64,000 bases of DNA, taken from NCBI RefSeq assembly GCF_024330105.1, contig NZ_JANDHW010000005.1:186001-250000 (forward strand), in the 5' to 3' direction. The notes beneath the pieces are model-generated. The model was not told where the DNA came from. It did no database searches and saw nothing but the letters and a program-made list of their open reading frames with translations. Position numbers and translations under genes: made by a program. The DNA comes from Coprobacter tertius (GTDB lineage: Bacteria; Bacteroidota; Bacteroidia; Bacteroidales; Coprobacteraceae). Position 1 is the stretch's first letter. Every line of letters starts with the position of its first letter. Below, piece by piece: positions 20,572 to 29,413 of this stretch.

Positions 20572-20952
20572 TTAGGAAAATGTAATATAATTATTACTAA
20601 AAAAATTCCATAAAAAAGTTATTCCTATTGCGATAAACTTTGCCCAATAAAATGATATATTAAATCTCGAATGTGCCAGATAAAGAATAAAATTATTTAT
20701 AATTAATCCCATAACCGAAATAATAATAAATAACGACATTTCTTTCGCTATTGCCGGATCTTGGCTGTGAAACGTCCAAATTCGATTTAAATAATAATTA
20801 AAGCAAACAGCAAAAATAAACCCGAGACTGTTTGACAAATATTTATACCATTTCAGTTTTTCCTTACAAAGAAAAGTAATTCCGAAATCGATAATCATCC
20901 CCAGAAATCCTACAATCCCGAAACGAATAAATTTAAAAAATAATATCTCCAT
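20572..20952 (-). CDS. GtrA family membrane protein
   Basis: Small (126 residues) protein with four predicted membrane helices and the N-terminal signature FIRFGIVGFLGMIIDFGITF, as in GtrA proteins that help move lipid-linked sugars across the inner membrane. It is the last gene of an operon with two GT-C-type proteins and a signal peptidase, 12 bases after the latter. The operon context supports a role in a lipid-linked glycan pathway; the substrate is unknown. Confidence 0.85.
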   Translation of the reverse strand: MEILFFKFIRFGIVGFLGMIIDFGITFLCKEKLKWYKYLSNSLGFIFAVCFNYYLNRIWTFHSQDPAIAKEMSLFIIISVMGLIINNFILYLAHSRFNISFYWAKFIAIGITFLWNFFSNNYITFS

Positions 20953-20964
20953 ATTTACCGTTTA

Positions 20965-21639
20965 TTATTCTATTTTATGCCAAAACCGATCTTTCCGTAT
21001 TCCATTTTCCCCTATCGAAAAAAAAGTACGACTCATACGTCCTACAATAGAACTTTCAGGAATATAGCCGTATTCTCTACTATCTAAAGAATTAGACCGA
21101 TTATCTCCTAAAACAAAATAAAAATTTTGCATTGGAGCATAAAATTTCAAGATTACTCCATTAATATAAATTTTGTCATTTTCCCGGTAAATTGTATTTC
21201 CATCTTTTTCAATTACTTTTTTCATAATATTATAATTCGATGAGTCTATTCTTACCGCTTCTCCACAAACTAATATTCCTTCTATACGCTTAACATATAA
21301 TATTTCTTCATTTTCAGGATTGCGAAATACAACCACATCATCAACATCCGGTTTTCTAAAACCGGGAAAACGACGATATCCCCAGTCATTTCCCGCATCG
21401 GCATTTCTTAAAGCAGGTATCCATGTAAAAATATTTATTATAGGTATATCCGACCATCGCCGTGGAACAATCCCTCCATATGTCAATCGATCTATCCATA
21501 ACCAGTCTCCAGTCATGATAGTAGGTTCCATACTTGGAGAATTAACCGAACACGGTTCTCCTATTGTCAGCCTTATAAATATGGCCAATAATAACGTACC
21601 GATAAAAACAAAAAATATTTTTATTACTTTACTTCTCAT
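20965..21639 (-). CDS. lepB: Signal peptidase I (small accessory type)
   Basis: Membrane-anchored serine protease that cuts signal peptides. One N-terminal membrane helix, then box B with catalytic Ser36 (NSPSMEPT), box D with the general base Lys117 (LYVKRIEG) and box E (LGDNRSNSLDSREYG). At 224 residues it is compact. The start overlaps the stop of the upstream glycosyltransferase gene by 11 bases, so it is part of a glycan-related operon. The genome probably also carries a housekeeping copy elsewhere, which would make this a dedicated enzyme; that is inference. Confidence 0.92.
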   Translation of the reverse strand: MRSKVIKIFFVFIGTLLLAIFIRLTIGEPCSVNSPSMEPTIMTGDWLWIDRLTYGGIVPRRWSDIPIINIFTWIPALRNADAGNDWGYRRFPGFRKPDVDDVVVFRNPENEEILYVKRIEGILVCGEAVRIDSSNYNIMKKVIEKDGNTIYRENDKIYINGVILKFYAPMQNFYFVLGDNRSNSLDSREYGYIPESSIVGRMSRTFFSIGENGIRKDRFWHKIE

Positions 21640-23104
21640 CTGATTCAGAATATAATATCAATAAAGCATCATCATAATATACTCTGTATAATGCATTCAT
21701 CATTTCAATCCACCTCGGTATACTCTGATAGCGGACACTGTACCCTATTCTTTCACAATATTCTCTTTCGAAATAAAGCCCCTTAGGCAAAACATAAATT
21801 AAATCTTTATTTTTTAAAACTTTATTGTCACGAACGTGCGAAATATTTATTAAATCGATATTTTTATCGATATAAAAACGTGCCGTTAAACCTTTACCCC
21901 AACCTTCGCTAAAGGGTCCATTTGAAATTAAACAACACACCGTTACACCTTCGGGATAATGTTCCCTAATGTAACGGGCCATTTGCGCCTTCCCGTTTCC
22001 GGCCGGTTTAAAAGTCATCATAATAAGACCTATGCTATTTATAATCATAAGAGCCAATAAAAGAAAATGAGTTATTGTTTTTACCGATTGCCCTTTTAGT
22101 TTTGGAGAAATCGACTGATAGGCTAAAACTAAAATAAATGGTGTGAAATTTACAATCGGGAAAAGAAATCGAAGCTCTTTATGAGGAATAAACGATTGAA
22201 TTACCAAAAAAGGAATTATTGTCCATAATATCAGATTTTTAGAATCTAATACAAGTACAATTATCAATGCACATAAAATGATAAATCCTATAATAAGCGT
22301 AGGCGCATTCAATATCCTTTCAAAATAATAATACCATGGTGATATACCGAATATGGAAGCTACATCCTGAACTATATTATATTCGAAATATTTATATGGT
22401 GTAAAAACAAATTCTCCATAATACCAGCTATCGAGTAGTGTACAAAACACAAGAACAAATAAACCTCCGATAAAAATACCTGCTAACTGACGAATATTTG
22501 ATTTCCGCACAATAATCATCCACAATAAAACCCCTATTATTGCCAACGCCATTTGAAAACGGAATTCAAAACTCATCCCCATTAAAATTCCGATTCCGAT
22601 ATAACGGAAAAAAGTATCTTTCAGCCCAGACTTATAAACTAATGCGACAGATAGCATCAACGTTAAACCAGCCCAAGATTCGGAGGAAAACCTTACGTTG
22701 ACAAAAGGCAAGAACCATAATAAAAATGATAATATTACATATGCTGTATGATACCTTTTATCTATTGCAGGTAAAAAACTCCTCACAAAAAAACATATAG
22801 AAAATAAAGCAAAAAAAGCAGTCAAGAAGCGTAAGCACATCGCCAGAATAAATGGGTCGGTTGTTCCTACAAAAGACATTAGCTCAATTACAACAAACGC
22901 AATCATCGGTTGCAAAACGGGACGTATCTGCGCATCGTATTCCCAAGCCATATCCACCCAATCATTCCATCCGGCTTTTAACCCTGCAAACTCGATAATC
23001 TGATAATGTTCGTCGGGATGATGATAACCATTACTGAAATAGGCTGTTAAAGCATAAATTACAGTAATAAATAAAAGCAAATATACACGTCTGTTATTCG
23101 TCAT
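21629..23104 (-). CDS. GT-C glycosyltransferase-like protein (GT22/Alg9-like)
   Basis: Polytopic membrane protein of about 491 residues. The first periplasmic loop carries GYHHPDEHYQIIEFA, resembling the H-x-D-E loop motif of Alg9/PIG-B-type (GT22) mannosyltransferases, which use dolichol- or undecaprenyl-phosphate sugars. A reading frame opens at 23134, but the third Met (MTNNRRVYLLLF) directly precedes the first membrane helix and reduces overlap with the upstream gene to 11 bases. It lies between a second GT-C protein and lepB. Acceptor and sugar are unknown. Confidence 0.72.
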   Translation of the reverse strand: MTNNRRVYLLLFITVIYALTAYFSNGYHHPDEHYQIIEFAGLKAGWNDWVDMAWEYDAQIRPVLQPMIAFVVIELMSFVGTTDPFILAMCLRFLTAFFALFSICFFVRSFLPAIDKRYHTAYVILSFLLWFLPFVNVRFSSESWAGLTLMLSVALVYKSGLKDTFFRYIGIGILMGMSFEFRFQMALAIIGVLLWMIIVRKSNIRQLAGIFIGGLFVLVFCTLLDSWYYGEFVFTPYKYFEYNIVQDVASIFGISPWYYYFERILNAPTLIIGFIILCALIIVLVLDSKNLILWTIIPFLVIQSFIPHKELRFLFPIVNFTPFILVLAYQSISPKLKGQSVKTITHFLLLALMIINSIGLIMMTFKPAGNGKAQMARYIREHYPEGVTVCCLISNGPFSEGWGKGLTARFYIDKNIDLINISHVRDNKVLKNKDLIYVLPKGLYFEREYCERIGYSVRYQSIPRWIEMMNALYRVYYDDALLILYSESDEK

Positions 23105-24398
23105 TTTTATCACCATATATTTCTTTATAGTCATTTCTTTCTTTCAACAGATCCCGTAATTCTTTCTTTAATGTATCCACATTATACCAAGTACGGGTAC
23201 GTACGTTCGAATATACGCCCAAATACATCAGATAAATACAGAACAAGATTAATAAAACAACTTTTTTACCGACAGAAAGGACTTCATACAAACGATAAAA
23301 ATAATAAGCGACGATAAATGCAATTCCGATCGATGAAACATAAGCATATCTATCGGCTACAACAGCAAAACGGGACAAAGATATAATATGCAGAGCTACA
23401 GCAATATGAATAATAAAAAATAACAATCCGAAAGCCAAAGGCCAGCGGGTGAGATGTTTCCACAATGTTAGTACTATTACAACTAATAATACCGGATATA
23501 CAAGCAACCAAGTAGGTAACGGTTCTCCCGGCAAAGAAGGGAAAGGATACAAATATGATAATTTAAATGGGAATATACATTTAAAAAAATATTCGGTCAA
23601 AGAATAACACGCATATACAACACGCTGCCATAAAGGATATGATTCAGCATTAGAAAAAATAGTATTGCCATCAGGGGATTGCGATAACATGGTAATAATA
23701 CCGAAAAAAAGAGAAAGCACAAAAAAGGGAATTACAGTAATCCAAACCTCTTTATTATTAAATTTATAATGAAGCAACCAATATACCAGTAACATCAATA
23801 ATGGAAACGTAACAGCCTGCTCTTTCCCCAAAAAAGAAAACACGTAAAATATTAAAGTGAGCGCAAAATAGCGACCCTTTTTTCTTTCTAAAAAAATTAA
23901 AAAAGTATAAGTCGCCAATAAATAAAAAAATGCATATACCAAGACTTTAGAAGCACTCATCCAAGCGACTGATTCAACGTTAAAAGGATGAATGACAAAT
24001 ATTAAAGCTGTAAGAAATGAGATTATCGGTATCTTCTCTATCGATATACGATTACTCATAATAAGTAATTTTTTAAAGATATAAAATACCAAACATGCAT
24101 TTGCTATATGTAATAACAGGCTGGCCAAATGGAATATAGTGGGATCATAACCCGCTATTGAATATAGAAAGAGATACAGATATTCATTAAAAGGGGCATA
24201 TTGCCCATGATAAAATTCGGTTAGAATTGCCCATATATTGGCAAAATTAATTCCGCTCTCGGTATAATAATTCATAACCACCCATTGGTCGTCCCAATAA
24301 TCGAGTAACTGATTCCCCAATATGGGATAATAAACTAAAAATCCGGCTACAATTAAAAAAAGGGGATACAGGTATTCCCGTAAAGAACAGCACTTCAT
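23094..24398 (-). CDS. GT-C superfamily membrane glycosyltransferase-like protein
   Basis: 434-residue polytopic membrane protein. The first loop has LLDYWDDQWVVMNYY, an Asp-Asp pair in the position of the catalytic acid of GT-C enzymes (PMT/ArnT/TMTC-like), followed by many membrane helices with an HPFNVESVAWMSASKVLVYA segment also seen in TMTC-type O-mannosyltransferases. It lacks the C-terminal TPR repeats of TMTC proteins. First gene of the four-gene operon (GT-C, GT-C, lepB, gtrA), all overlapping or nearly so. Function is inferred from fold only. Confidence 0.7.
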   Translation of the reverse strand: MKCCSLREYLYPLFLIVAGFLVYYPILGNQLLDYWDDQWVVMNYYTESGINFANIWAILTEFYHGQYAPFNEYLYLFLYSIAGYDPTIFHLASLLLHIANACLVFYIFKKLLIMSNRISIEKIPIISFLTALIFVIHPFNVESVAWMSASKVLVYAFFYLLATYTFLIFLERKKGRYFALTLIFYVFSFLGKEQAVTFPLLMLLVYWLLHYKFNNKEVWITVIPFFVLSLFFGIITMLSQSPDGNTIFSNAESYPLWQRVVYACYSLTEYFFKCIFPFKLSYLYPFPSLPGEPLPTWLLVYPVLLVVIVLTLWKHLTRWPLAFGLLFFIIHIAVALHIISLSRFAVVADRYAYVSSIGIAFIVAYYFYRLYEVLSVGKKVVLLILFCIYLMYLGVYSNVRTRTWYNVDTLKKELRDLLKERNDYKEIYGDKNDE

Positions 24399-24598
24399 AG
24401 TATTAGAAATAAAACGGTTTTACATATTATGATGAAATTCTTATTATATAAATATATTTAAGCAAATAACTATTTTTAATTGGTATAAATATATAAATAT
24501 AATTTTAAAATAGAAAGAATTATTTCAGCTTTTCACTTAATTGCACTTTTTATATTCTATTTTATTGTATCTCTTTTTTTAGTATATATATTAAAAAA

Positions 24599-24668
24599 TC
24601 CCCTGCAAGAAGAACTGCCCAAAAGTTTTACACAAACCTTTTGCGTGCAGTTCATTATTTGCCGGGGA
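24599..24668 (-). terminator. Long two-part hairpin downstream of ridA
   Basis: On the minus strand an outer stem (TCCCC..CAA with TTG..GGGGA) encloses an inner stem (GAACTGC/GCAGTTC at 24647-24653 and 24612-24618, plus AAAAG/CTTTT) and is followed by TTTTTT. It lies just past the ridA stop and fits a terminator, though it is larger than usual. Confidence 0.6.
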
Positions 24669-24693
24669 GCAATTTAATACTATTTTATCCTTA

Positions 24694-25068
24694 TTATATC
24701 TCTGCTATCAATTCTACTTCAACCAAAACATCTTTGGGTAGCTGTTTTACCGCAACACAAGAACGAGCCGGTTTACTCGTAAAATACTCGGCATAAATCG
24801 TATTAAAAGCTGCAAAGTCTTCCATATTTTTCAAAAAACAGGTAGTTTTTATAACTTTATCGAAAGATGTTCCGGATTCTTTCAATACTGCTTTTAAATT
24901 TTTCATTACTTGTATCGTTTGTCCGTTTATATCGGTAGCTTCCACATTTCCGGTTTCAGGATTTATCGGTATCTGGCCGGATGTAAATAACAAATTTTCA
25001 CATACTATTGCTTGAGAATAAGGACCTATAGCTTCGGGAGCATTACTGGTGTATACTTTCTTCAACAT
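24694..25068 (-). CDS. ridA: RidA family enamine/imine deaminase
   Basis: Hydrolyses reactive 2-aminoacrylate and related enamines released by PLP enzymes. 124 residues, with EAIGPYSQA, LLFTSGQIP and the active-site segment ARSCVAVKQLPKDVLVEVE; Arg102 corresponds to the essential Arg105 of the family. It sits about 0.9 kb downstream of threonine ammonia-lyase, the enzyme whose enamine product RidA clears, on the same strand. A hairpin in its leader (25106-25141) may affect expression. Confidence 0.95.
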   Translation of the reverse strand: MLKKVYTSNAPEAIGPYSQAIVCENLLFTSGQIPINPETGNVEATDINGQTIQVMKNLKAVLKESGTSFDKVIKTTCFLKNMEDFAAFNTIYAEYFTSKPARSCVAVKQLPKDVLVEVELIAEI

Positions 25069-25267
25069 ATTATATAGATTTAAACATAAGCCTGTACATT
25101 ACCTGCATTCATCCCGTTACAAGCCACTCCGGGTATGAATGATTAATTTAAAAGATACTGAATAAAAATGTAAAAAAAAGCAAAATATCGTTAGATAATT
25201 GCATGTAAGGCGTTTATGGTTAAAATCGGTTTCTTCGTGAGGACAGTTTAAGACATTAAAGAGACTA

Positions 25268-25438
25268 TTAAAGCCCCGGAACATAACCGAATTTGTAACC
25301 TGTTAATCCGATATACGGATTGCCCGGTTTAGCAGCAAGAACACAATCTATGCGCTTTTTTACCTGTTTATTCCTCCCCAAAGATAGCACATTAGAACGA
25401 TAGCGGCAAATACAGCGCAAACAAATAGAAACGGGAGT
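25268..25438 (-). pseudogene. Possible gene remnant, C-terminal fragment
   Basis: A 56-codon stop-free frame without a start codon. It reads like a protein end, including CVLAAKPGNPYIGLTGYKF shortly before the stop. I do not recognise the family. It could be chance; the only support is the peptide-like composition and its position next to another orphan frame. Confidence 0.25.
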
Positions 25439-25579
25439 TTACTCTCAGTTTTCCGAGACGTAACCTGTATTCTGTAAAAAAATCCGGAAAATACCCTTGA
25501 AAATACTTGAAAAGTATAAAGGGCTTGCCTCCAAAGTCGGCGCTCGACAAATGCTTAAAGGCGTAGCATAGTGTGATAG

Positions 25580-25798
25580 TTTATTTCATTCGGATTCATT
25601 TTTGACTGCCCCCCCTGCAATAAACAAACTTCTCCCGGACATTCACGGGAGAGGTTCGCATATCTTGGTGAACGTCTTAAACTAAGGGATGAACACTTCG
25701 CGGAATCCGGAGTTGTTGTAAATCCAGCCTTGACGCTTACCGCCTTGAAGGCATGGTATATGTATAATCAGGTAAATAAACAAAAAACTCTGAATTAA
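25580..25798 (+). pseudogene. Possible gene remnant, C-terminal fragment
   Basis: A 72-codon stop-free frame bounded by stops at 25577 and 25796, with no usable start. It contains ERFAYLGERLKLRDEHFAES and, directly after, GVVVNPALTLTALKAWYMYN, which look like real protein rather than chance sequence. Family not recognised. The minus-strand frame over the same bases is less protein-like. Confidence 0.3.
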
Positions 25799-25986
25799 AA
25801 GAATATTTTCTTTCGTAACCCAATCGTAGCGGGATATTAAACTAAGTCGTTTGTTCCGCATAAGGCCGTATAACAACTCTACACATCATTTCGCGATATA
25901 ACCGCTTTTCAATCCGAATACAAACTACATTCTGATTTTAAATAACTTACTTTTATATTTCTGATTATTTACAAATATAAGACTTT

Positions 25987-27180
25987 CTACGATAAATTAT
26001 ACCCCGCATCGATTAGCGCTTTTTTTATTTGAGCAATATGTTCATAATTACGAGTTTCCATCACAATACGCAGATAACAACCGTTTATATCCGAACTTTC
26101 ACTGGCTCTTTCATGATGTATAGAAACTACATTCCCTCCCATTTCGGCCAATATTTTCGATACACCCATCAACTGCCCGGGTTTATCGAGTAACTCAATG
26201 GTAAGAGCATAAGACCGACCGGCTTTTAATAAACCCCGTTTTATCACTCGAGAAAGTATCGTAACATCGATATTTCCTCCTGATATAAGACATACTACCT
26301 TTTTACCTTTTATTGGAATTTTATTAAATAATGCAGCTGCTACAGAAACGGCCCCTGCTCCTTCAGCAATTAATTTTTGCTGTTCGATCAATGCAAGAAT
26401 TGCCGTAGAAATTTCATCATCGGTCACTGTTACGATTCCATCTACATAATGACTGCAAATATCAAAAGTATGAGTCCCGGGTTCTTTTACTGCTATCCCA
26501 TCGGCAATCGTATAAACAGAATTCAGACATTCTATCTTTTCATGCGATATAGAATGAAGCATACTCGGAGCTCCACTGGCCTGCACACCATAAACTTTTA
26601 TATTCGGATTCAGCGCCTTTATCGCATAAGCTACGCCCGAAATCAGTCCTCCACCCCCCACAGGAACAATCACAACGTCTACATCTGGAAGTTGATCGAG
26701 TAACTCGAGACCTATCGTACCTTGCCCAGCCATTACATACTCATCGTCAAAAGGATGTATAAAGGTATACCCCTTTTCTTCTTTGAGTTGCAAAGCCTTT
26801 TTATAAGCATCATCATAAACCCCTTCTACAAGACAAACTTCAGCGCCGAAGCTCTTAGTCGCTTCTACTTTCGATATAGGAGCCCCATCGGGCAAACAAA
26901 TCAACGATCTGATTCCATTTTTTGTCGCTGCCAATGCCACGCCTTGCGCATGATTTCCAGCGGAACAAGCGATCACCCCCTTTTCTTTTTCAATATCGGT
27001 CAACTGAGAAATCTTATAATATGCTCCGCGTATTTTAAATGATCCCGTCAGCTGTAAATTCTCCGGTTTCAAATAAATTTCACATTCGGGATTAATTTTC
27101 GGGGCATATATCAGATCGGTTCTTCTGATTACATCTTTTAAGACATACGACGCGTGATAAATTTTATCTAATGTCAGCAT
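25987..27180 (-). CDS. ilvA: Threonine ammonia-lyase with C-terminal ACT domain
   Basis: PLP enzyme that deaminates threonine to 2-oxobutanoate, feeding isoleucine synthesis or energy metabolism. The PLP Lys is in LQLTGSFKIRGAYYK; the glycine-rich phosphate loop is VPVGGGGLISG; the Ser/Cys-type motif CLISGGNID follows. Residues about 325-397 form an ACT domain (YALTIELLDKPGQLM), which suggests allosteric control. The reading frame opens at 27285, but homology begins at the Met at 27180 (MLTLDKIYHASYVL). About 397 residues, matching the short, single-ACT class (between IlvA and TdcB). Confidence 0.93.
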   Translation of the reverse strand: MLTLDKIYHASYVLKDVIRRTDLIYAPKINPECEIYLKPENLQLTGSFKIRGAYYKISQLTDIEKEKGVIACSAGNHAQGVALAATKNGIRSLICLPDGAPISKVEATKSFGAEVCLVEGVYDDAYKKALQLKEEKGYTFIHPFDDEYVMAGQGTIGLELLDQLPDVDVVIVPVGGGGLISGVAYAIKALNPNIKVYGVQASGAPSMLHSISHEKIECLNSVYTIADGIAVKEPGTHTFDICSHYVDGIVTVTDDEISTAILALIEQQKLIAEGAGAVSVAAALFNKIPIKGKKVVCLISGGNIDVTILSRVIKRGLLKAGRSYALTIELLDKPGQLMGVSKILAEMGGNVVSIHHERASESSDINGCYLRIVMETRNYEHIAQIKKALIDAGYNLS

Positions 27181-27337
27181 TATTCTTCCTTTCCTTAAAA
27201 ATATACCGCAAAAAGAATATTTACGGTTCTCATTTATAAAAACACTTGAAAACCCATTATAAAAACAGTATAAAGGTACAATCATTTTGTAAACCTACAC
27301 AAACAATCTAAATACTTTTTTCTATTAAAAATGGTTT

Positions 27338-28519
27338 TTAAATTGTTTTTTTTCGACGTTCCGGCCCCATCACTTTATCAATGATAAGAGCAATCGCGCC
27401 ATCTCCTGTCACATTACAAGCTGTACCAAAACTATCCATTGCAATATATAAGGCAATCATCAACGCCTGCTCCGACTCATCAAAACCAAGTATCGAACTA
27501 AGAATTCCCAGAGCTGCCATTATCGCTCCACCCGGTACACCGGGAGCAGCTACCATCGTAATACCTAACATAAAAATAAAGCCGGCAAAAAGCGGAAAAT
27601 CATAAGGAATCCCTTGCATCATCATTAAAGCCAAGGCACAAGCAACAATTTTCATCGTACTCCCAGACAAATGTATCGTTGCACATAACGGTACCACAAA
27701 ACCCGAAATCTCATCGGAAACCCCGTTTTTGCGGGTCTGTTCTAAAGTCACCGGAATAGTAGCCGCCGAAGATTGTGTCCCCAGTGCTGTAAAATAAGCC
27801 GGCATCATACGGAATAATAACTTAAACGGATTGCGTTTAACAAACATCGAAGCGATCACATATTGAAATATGAGTAAAAATATATGAAGAATAAAAATGA
27901 CACCGATAATCTTAATAAATACAAGTAATATACTATAAACTTGACCGGCATGAGTCATATTCAAAAAAATTCCGAAAATATAAATAGGCAATAACGGCAA
28001 TATAACAACGCTGATGGTTTTAGTAATTATTTTTTTAAAATCATTCATGGCATCTTTCAAGGTCGTCGTAGACAGATGTGCCAATCCGAGGCCCAACGTA
28101 AACGATAGTACCAATGCAGTCATTACACCCATAAGTGGAGGTATCGAAACAGAAAAGTATGGAGAAATCCCCTGAGCCTCACTTACCTGTTCTAACGGAA
28201 CACCGACATCTATCAAATGAGGAAATACGATTACTCCTGTAAAATAAGATAAAAAACCCGAAAAAAGAGTCGCAAAATAAGCGACAAGGGCCGTAACAGC
28301 TAACATACGTCCGGCTCCTTTGCCGATATCAGCAATTGCTGGCGTAACCAACCCCAAAATAATAAGAGGTATTATAAAATTAAGGAATTCGCTAAAAATA
28401 GAATTAAAAGTTACGAAAATCCTTACCCAGGCACCCGATAAAACATTTCCAAACAATATACCTAATGCTATGGCAATAATAATTCTGGGCAATAACCCGA
28501 AACGAATTTTCTTTTTCAT
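27338..28519 (-). CDS. Dicarboxylate/amino acid:cation symporter
   Basis: Inner-membrane DAACS (GltP/SstT-like) transporter, 393 residues, that couples uptake of C4-dicarboxylates, glutamate or serine/threonine to Na+ or H+. Conserved parts: LGTQSSAATIPVTLEQ (the serine-rich hairpin), CATIHLSGSTMKIVACAL and the helix-8 part DSFGTACNVTGDGAIALI. It has its own promoter 59 bases after pstB, so it is probably not part of the pst operon. Its neighbour ilvA hints at Ser/Thr as substrate, but that is weak. Confidence 0.9.
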   Translation of the reverse strand: MKKKIRFGLLPRIIIAIALGILFGNVLSGAWVRIFVTFNSIFSEFLNFIIPLIILGLVTPAIADIGKGAGRMLAVTALVAYFATLFSGFLSYFTGVIVFPHLIDVGVPLEQVSEAQGISPYFSVSIPPLMGVMTALVLSFTLGLGLAHLSTTTLKDAMNDFKKIITKTISVVILPLLPIYIFGIFLNMTHAGQVYSILLVFIKIIGVIFILHIFLLIFQYVIASMFVKRNPFKLLFRMMPAYFTALGTQSSAATIPVTLEQTRKNGVSDEISGFVVPLCATIHLSGSTMKIVACALALMMMQGIPYDFPLFAGFIFMLGITMVAAPGVPGGAIMAALGILSSILGFDESEQALMIALYIAMDSFGTACNVTGDGAIALIIDKVMGPERRKKTI

Positions 28520-28557
28520 ATTTCTATTTTTCCCTTTGAAGTATTCTTTATATAAAA

Positions 28558-28565
28558 CAAATATA
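28558..28565 (-). promoter_or_regulatory. -7 box of the symporter gene
   Basis: Minus-strand TATATTTG, an exact TAnnTTTG match, 39 bases upstream of the start codon and within the short gap after pstB. Confidence 0.55.
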
Positions 28566-28578
28566 AATAGAAAAGGTC

Positions 28579-29391
28579 TTAACTAAAGGCTCCCGACAAA
28601 TAATTTTTTGTGAGTTCGTTTTTCGGATTTTTAAAAACTTCACCGGCAGTTCCGGCCTCGATAATTTCTCCTAAATACATGAAAATTACATAATCGGCGA
28701 TACGTAACGCCTGACGTAAAGTATGAGTCACTAATACTATGGCATAATCATTCTTTAGTTTTACAAACAATTCTTCTATCGTCTTACTCGAAATCGGATC
28801 CAGGGCACTCGTAGCCTCATCGGCCAGTATAAATTGCGGTTCTACCGCTAATCCCCGAGCCAAGCATAATCGTTGCTGTTGTCCTATCGACATACGCGAA
28901 GCAGGTGTATGCAAACGGTCTTTTACCTCATCCCACAAACCGGCCGCCTTTAAATAATATTCTACGATCGCATTTAATTTTCGTTTCGACGTAATTCCAT
29001 GTATGCGACAGCCATATGCGATATTATCATATATCGACATGGGTAATGGACAAGGCCGTTGTGATAAAAGCCCCATTTTACGACGTATATCGATCAATTC
29101 GGCACTACGATCATAAATATCCTCTCCATCCACCAACACTTTTCCCTCTACATTTACATCTTCATTGATATCGAGCATCCGATTAAACGTCTTCAACAGT
29201 GTAGATTTTCCACATCCCGAAGGTCCTATAATACAAGTAATTTGTTTATTTGGAATTTCAACATTTATATTCCTTAAAATATGGTTATTCTGTATATATA
29301 CATTCAGTCCTTCTACTTTTATATTGCTATCGGGACATACCGGAGCCGAAAATTTCTGATTTGGTAAAAAATCGGGTATTATATTATTCAT
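28579..29391 (-). CDS. pstB: Phosphate ABC transporter ATP-binding protein
   Basis: ATPase of the high-affinity phosphate importer. Walker A GPSGCGKST is at residues 56-64; Walker B and D-loop are ILADEATSALDP; H-loop VLVTHTL. The ABC signature reads SIGQQQR where most PstB proteins have SGGQQQR, a mild departure that the strong Walker motifs make unlikely to be inactivating. 270 residues is normal. Last gene of pstSCAB, 22 bases after pstA. No phoU follows, unlike many bacteria. Confidence 0.93.
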   Translation of the reverse strand: MNNIIPDFLPNQKFSAPVCPDSNIKVEGLNVYIQNNHILRNINVEIPNKQITCIIGPSGCGKSTLLKTFNRMLDINEDVNVEGKVLVDGEDIYDRSAELIDIRRKMGLLSQRPCPLPMSIYDNIAYGCRIHGITSKRKLNAIVEYYLKAAGLWDEVKDRLHTPASRMSIGQQQRLCLARGLAVEPQFILADEATSALDPISSKTIEELFVKLKNDYAIVLVTHTLRQALRIADYVIFMYLGEIIEAGTAGEVFKNPKNELTKNYLSGAFS

Positions 29392-29413
29392 ATCAGAACT
29401 TTATTTACGTAAC

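Larger units (their letters stand above)
25069..25986. other. 0.9-kb gap between ridA and ilvA with gene remnants
   Basis: No intact gene was recognised. The gap holds a leader hairpin before ridA (25106-25141: CATTCAT..CCCG pairs with CGGG.ATGAATG) and two stop-free frames with protein-like content but no start codon (25271-25438 minus and 25580-25798 plus). The C-rich run at 25610 and the patchy base composition differ from the flanks. Decayed mobile or accessory DNA is the likeliest reading. Confidence 0.5.

Noticed and set aside
25499-25570. IS66-like transposase fragment (a plus-strand frame with LPPKSALDKCLKA)
   Set aside because: The match is only about a dozen residues from memory, with stops on both sides and no supporting flanking frame.
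25682-25876. 64-residue minus-strand frame in the ridA-ilvA gap
   Set aside because: Composition is less protein-like than the plus-strand frame over the same bases, with no promoter or recognisable motif.
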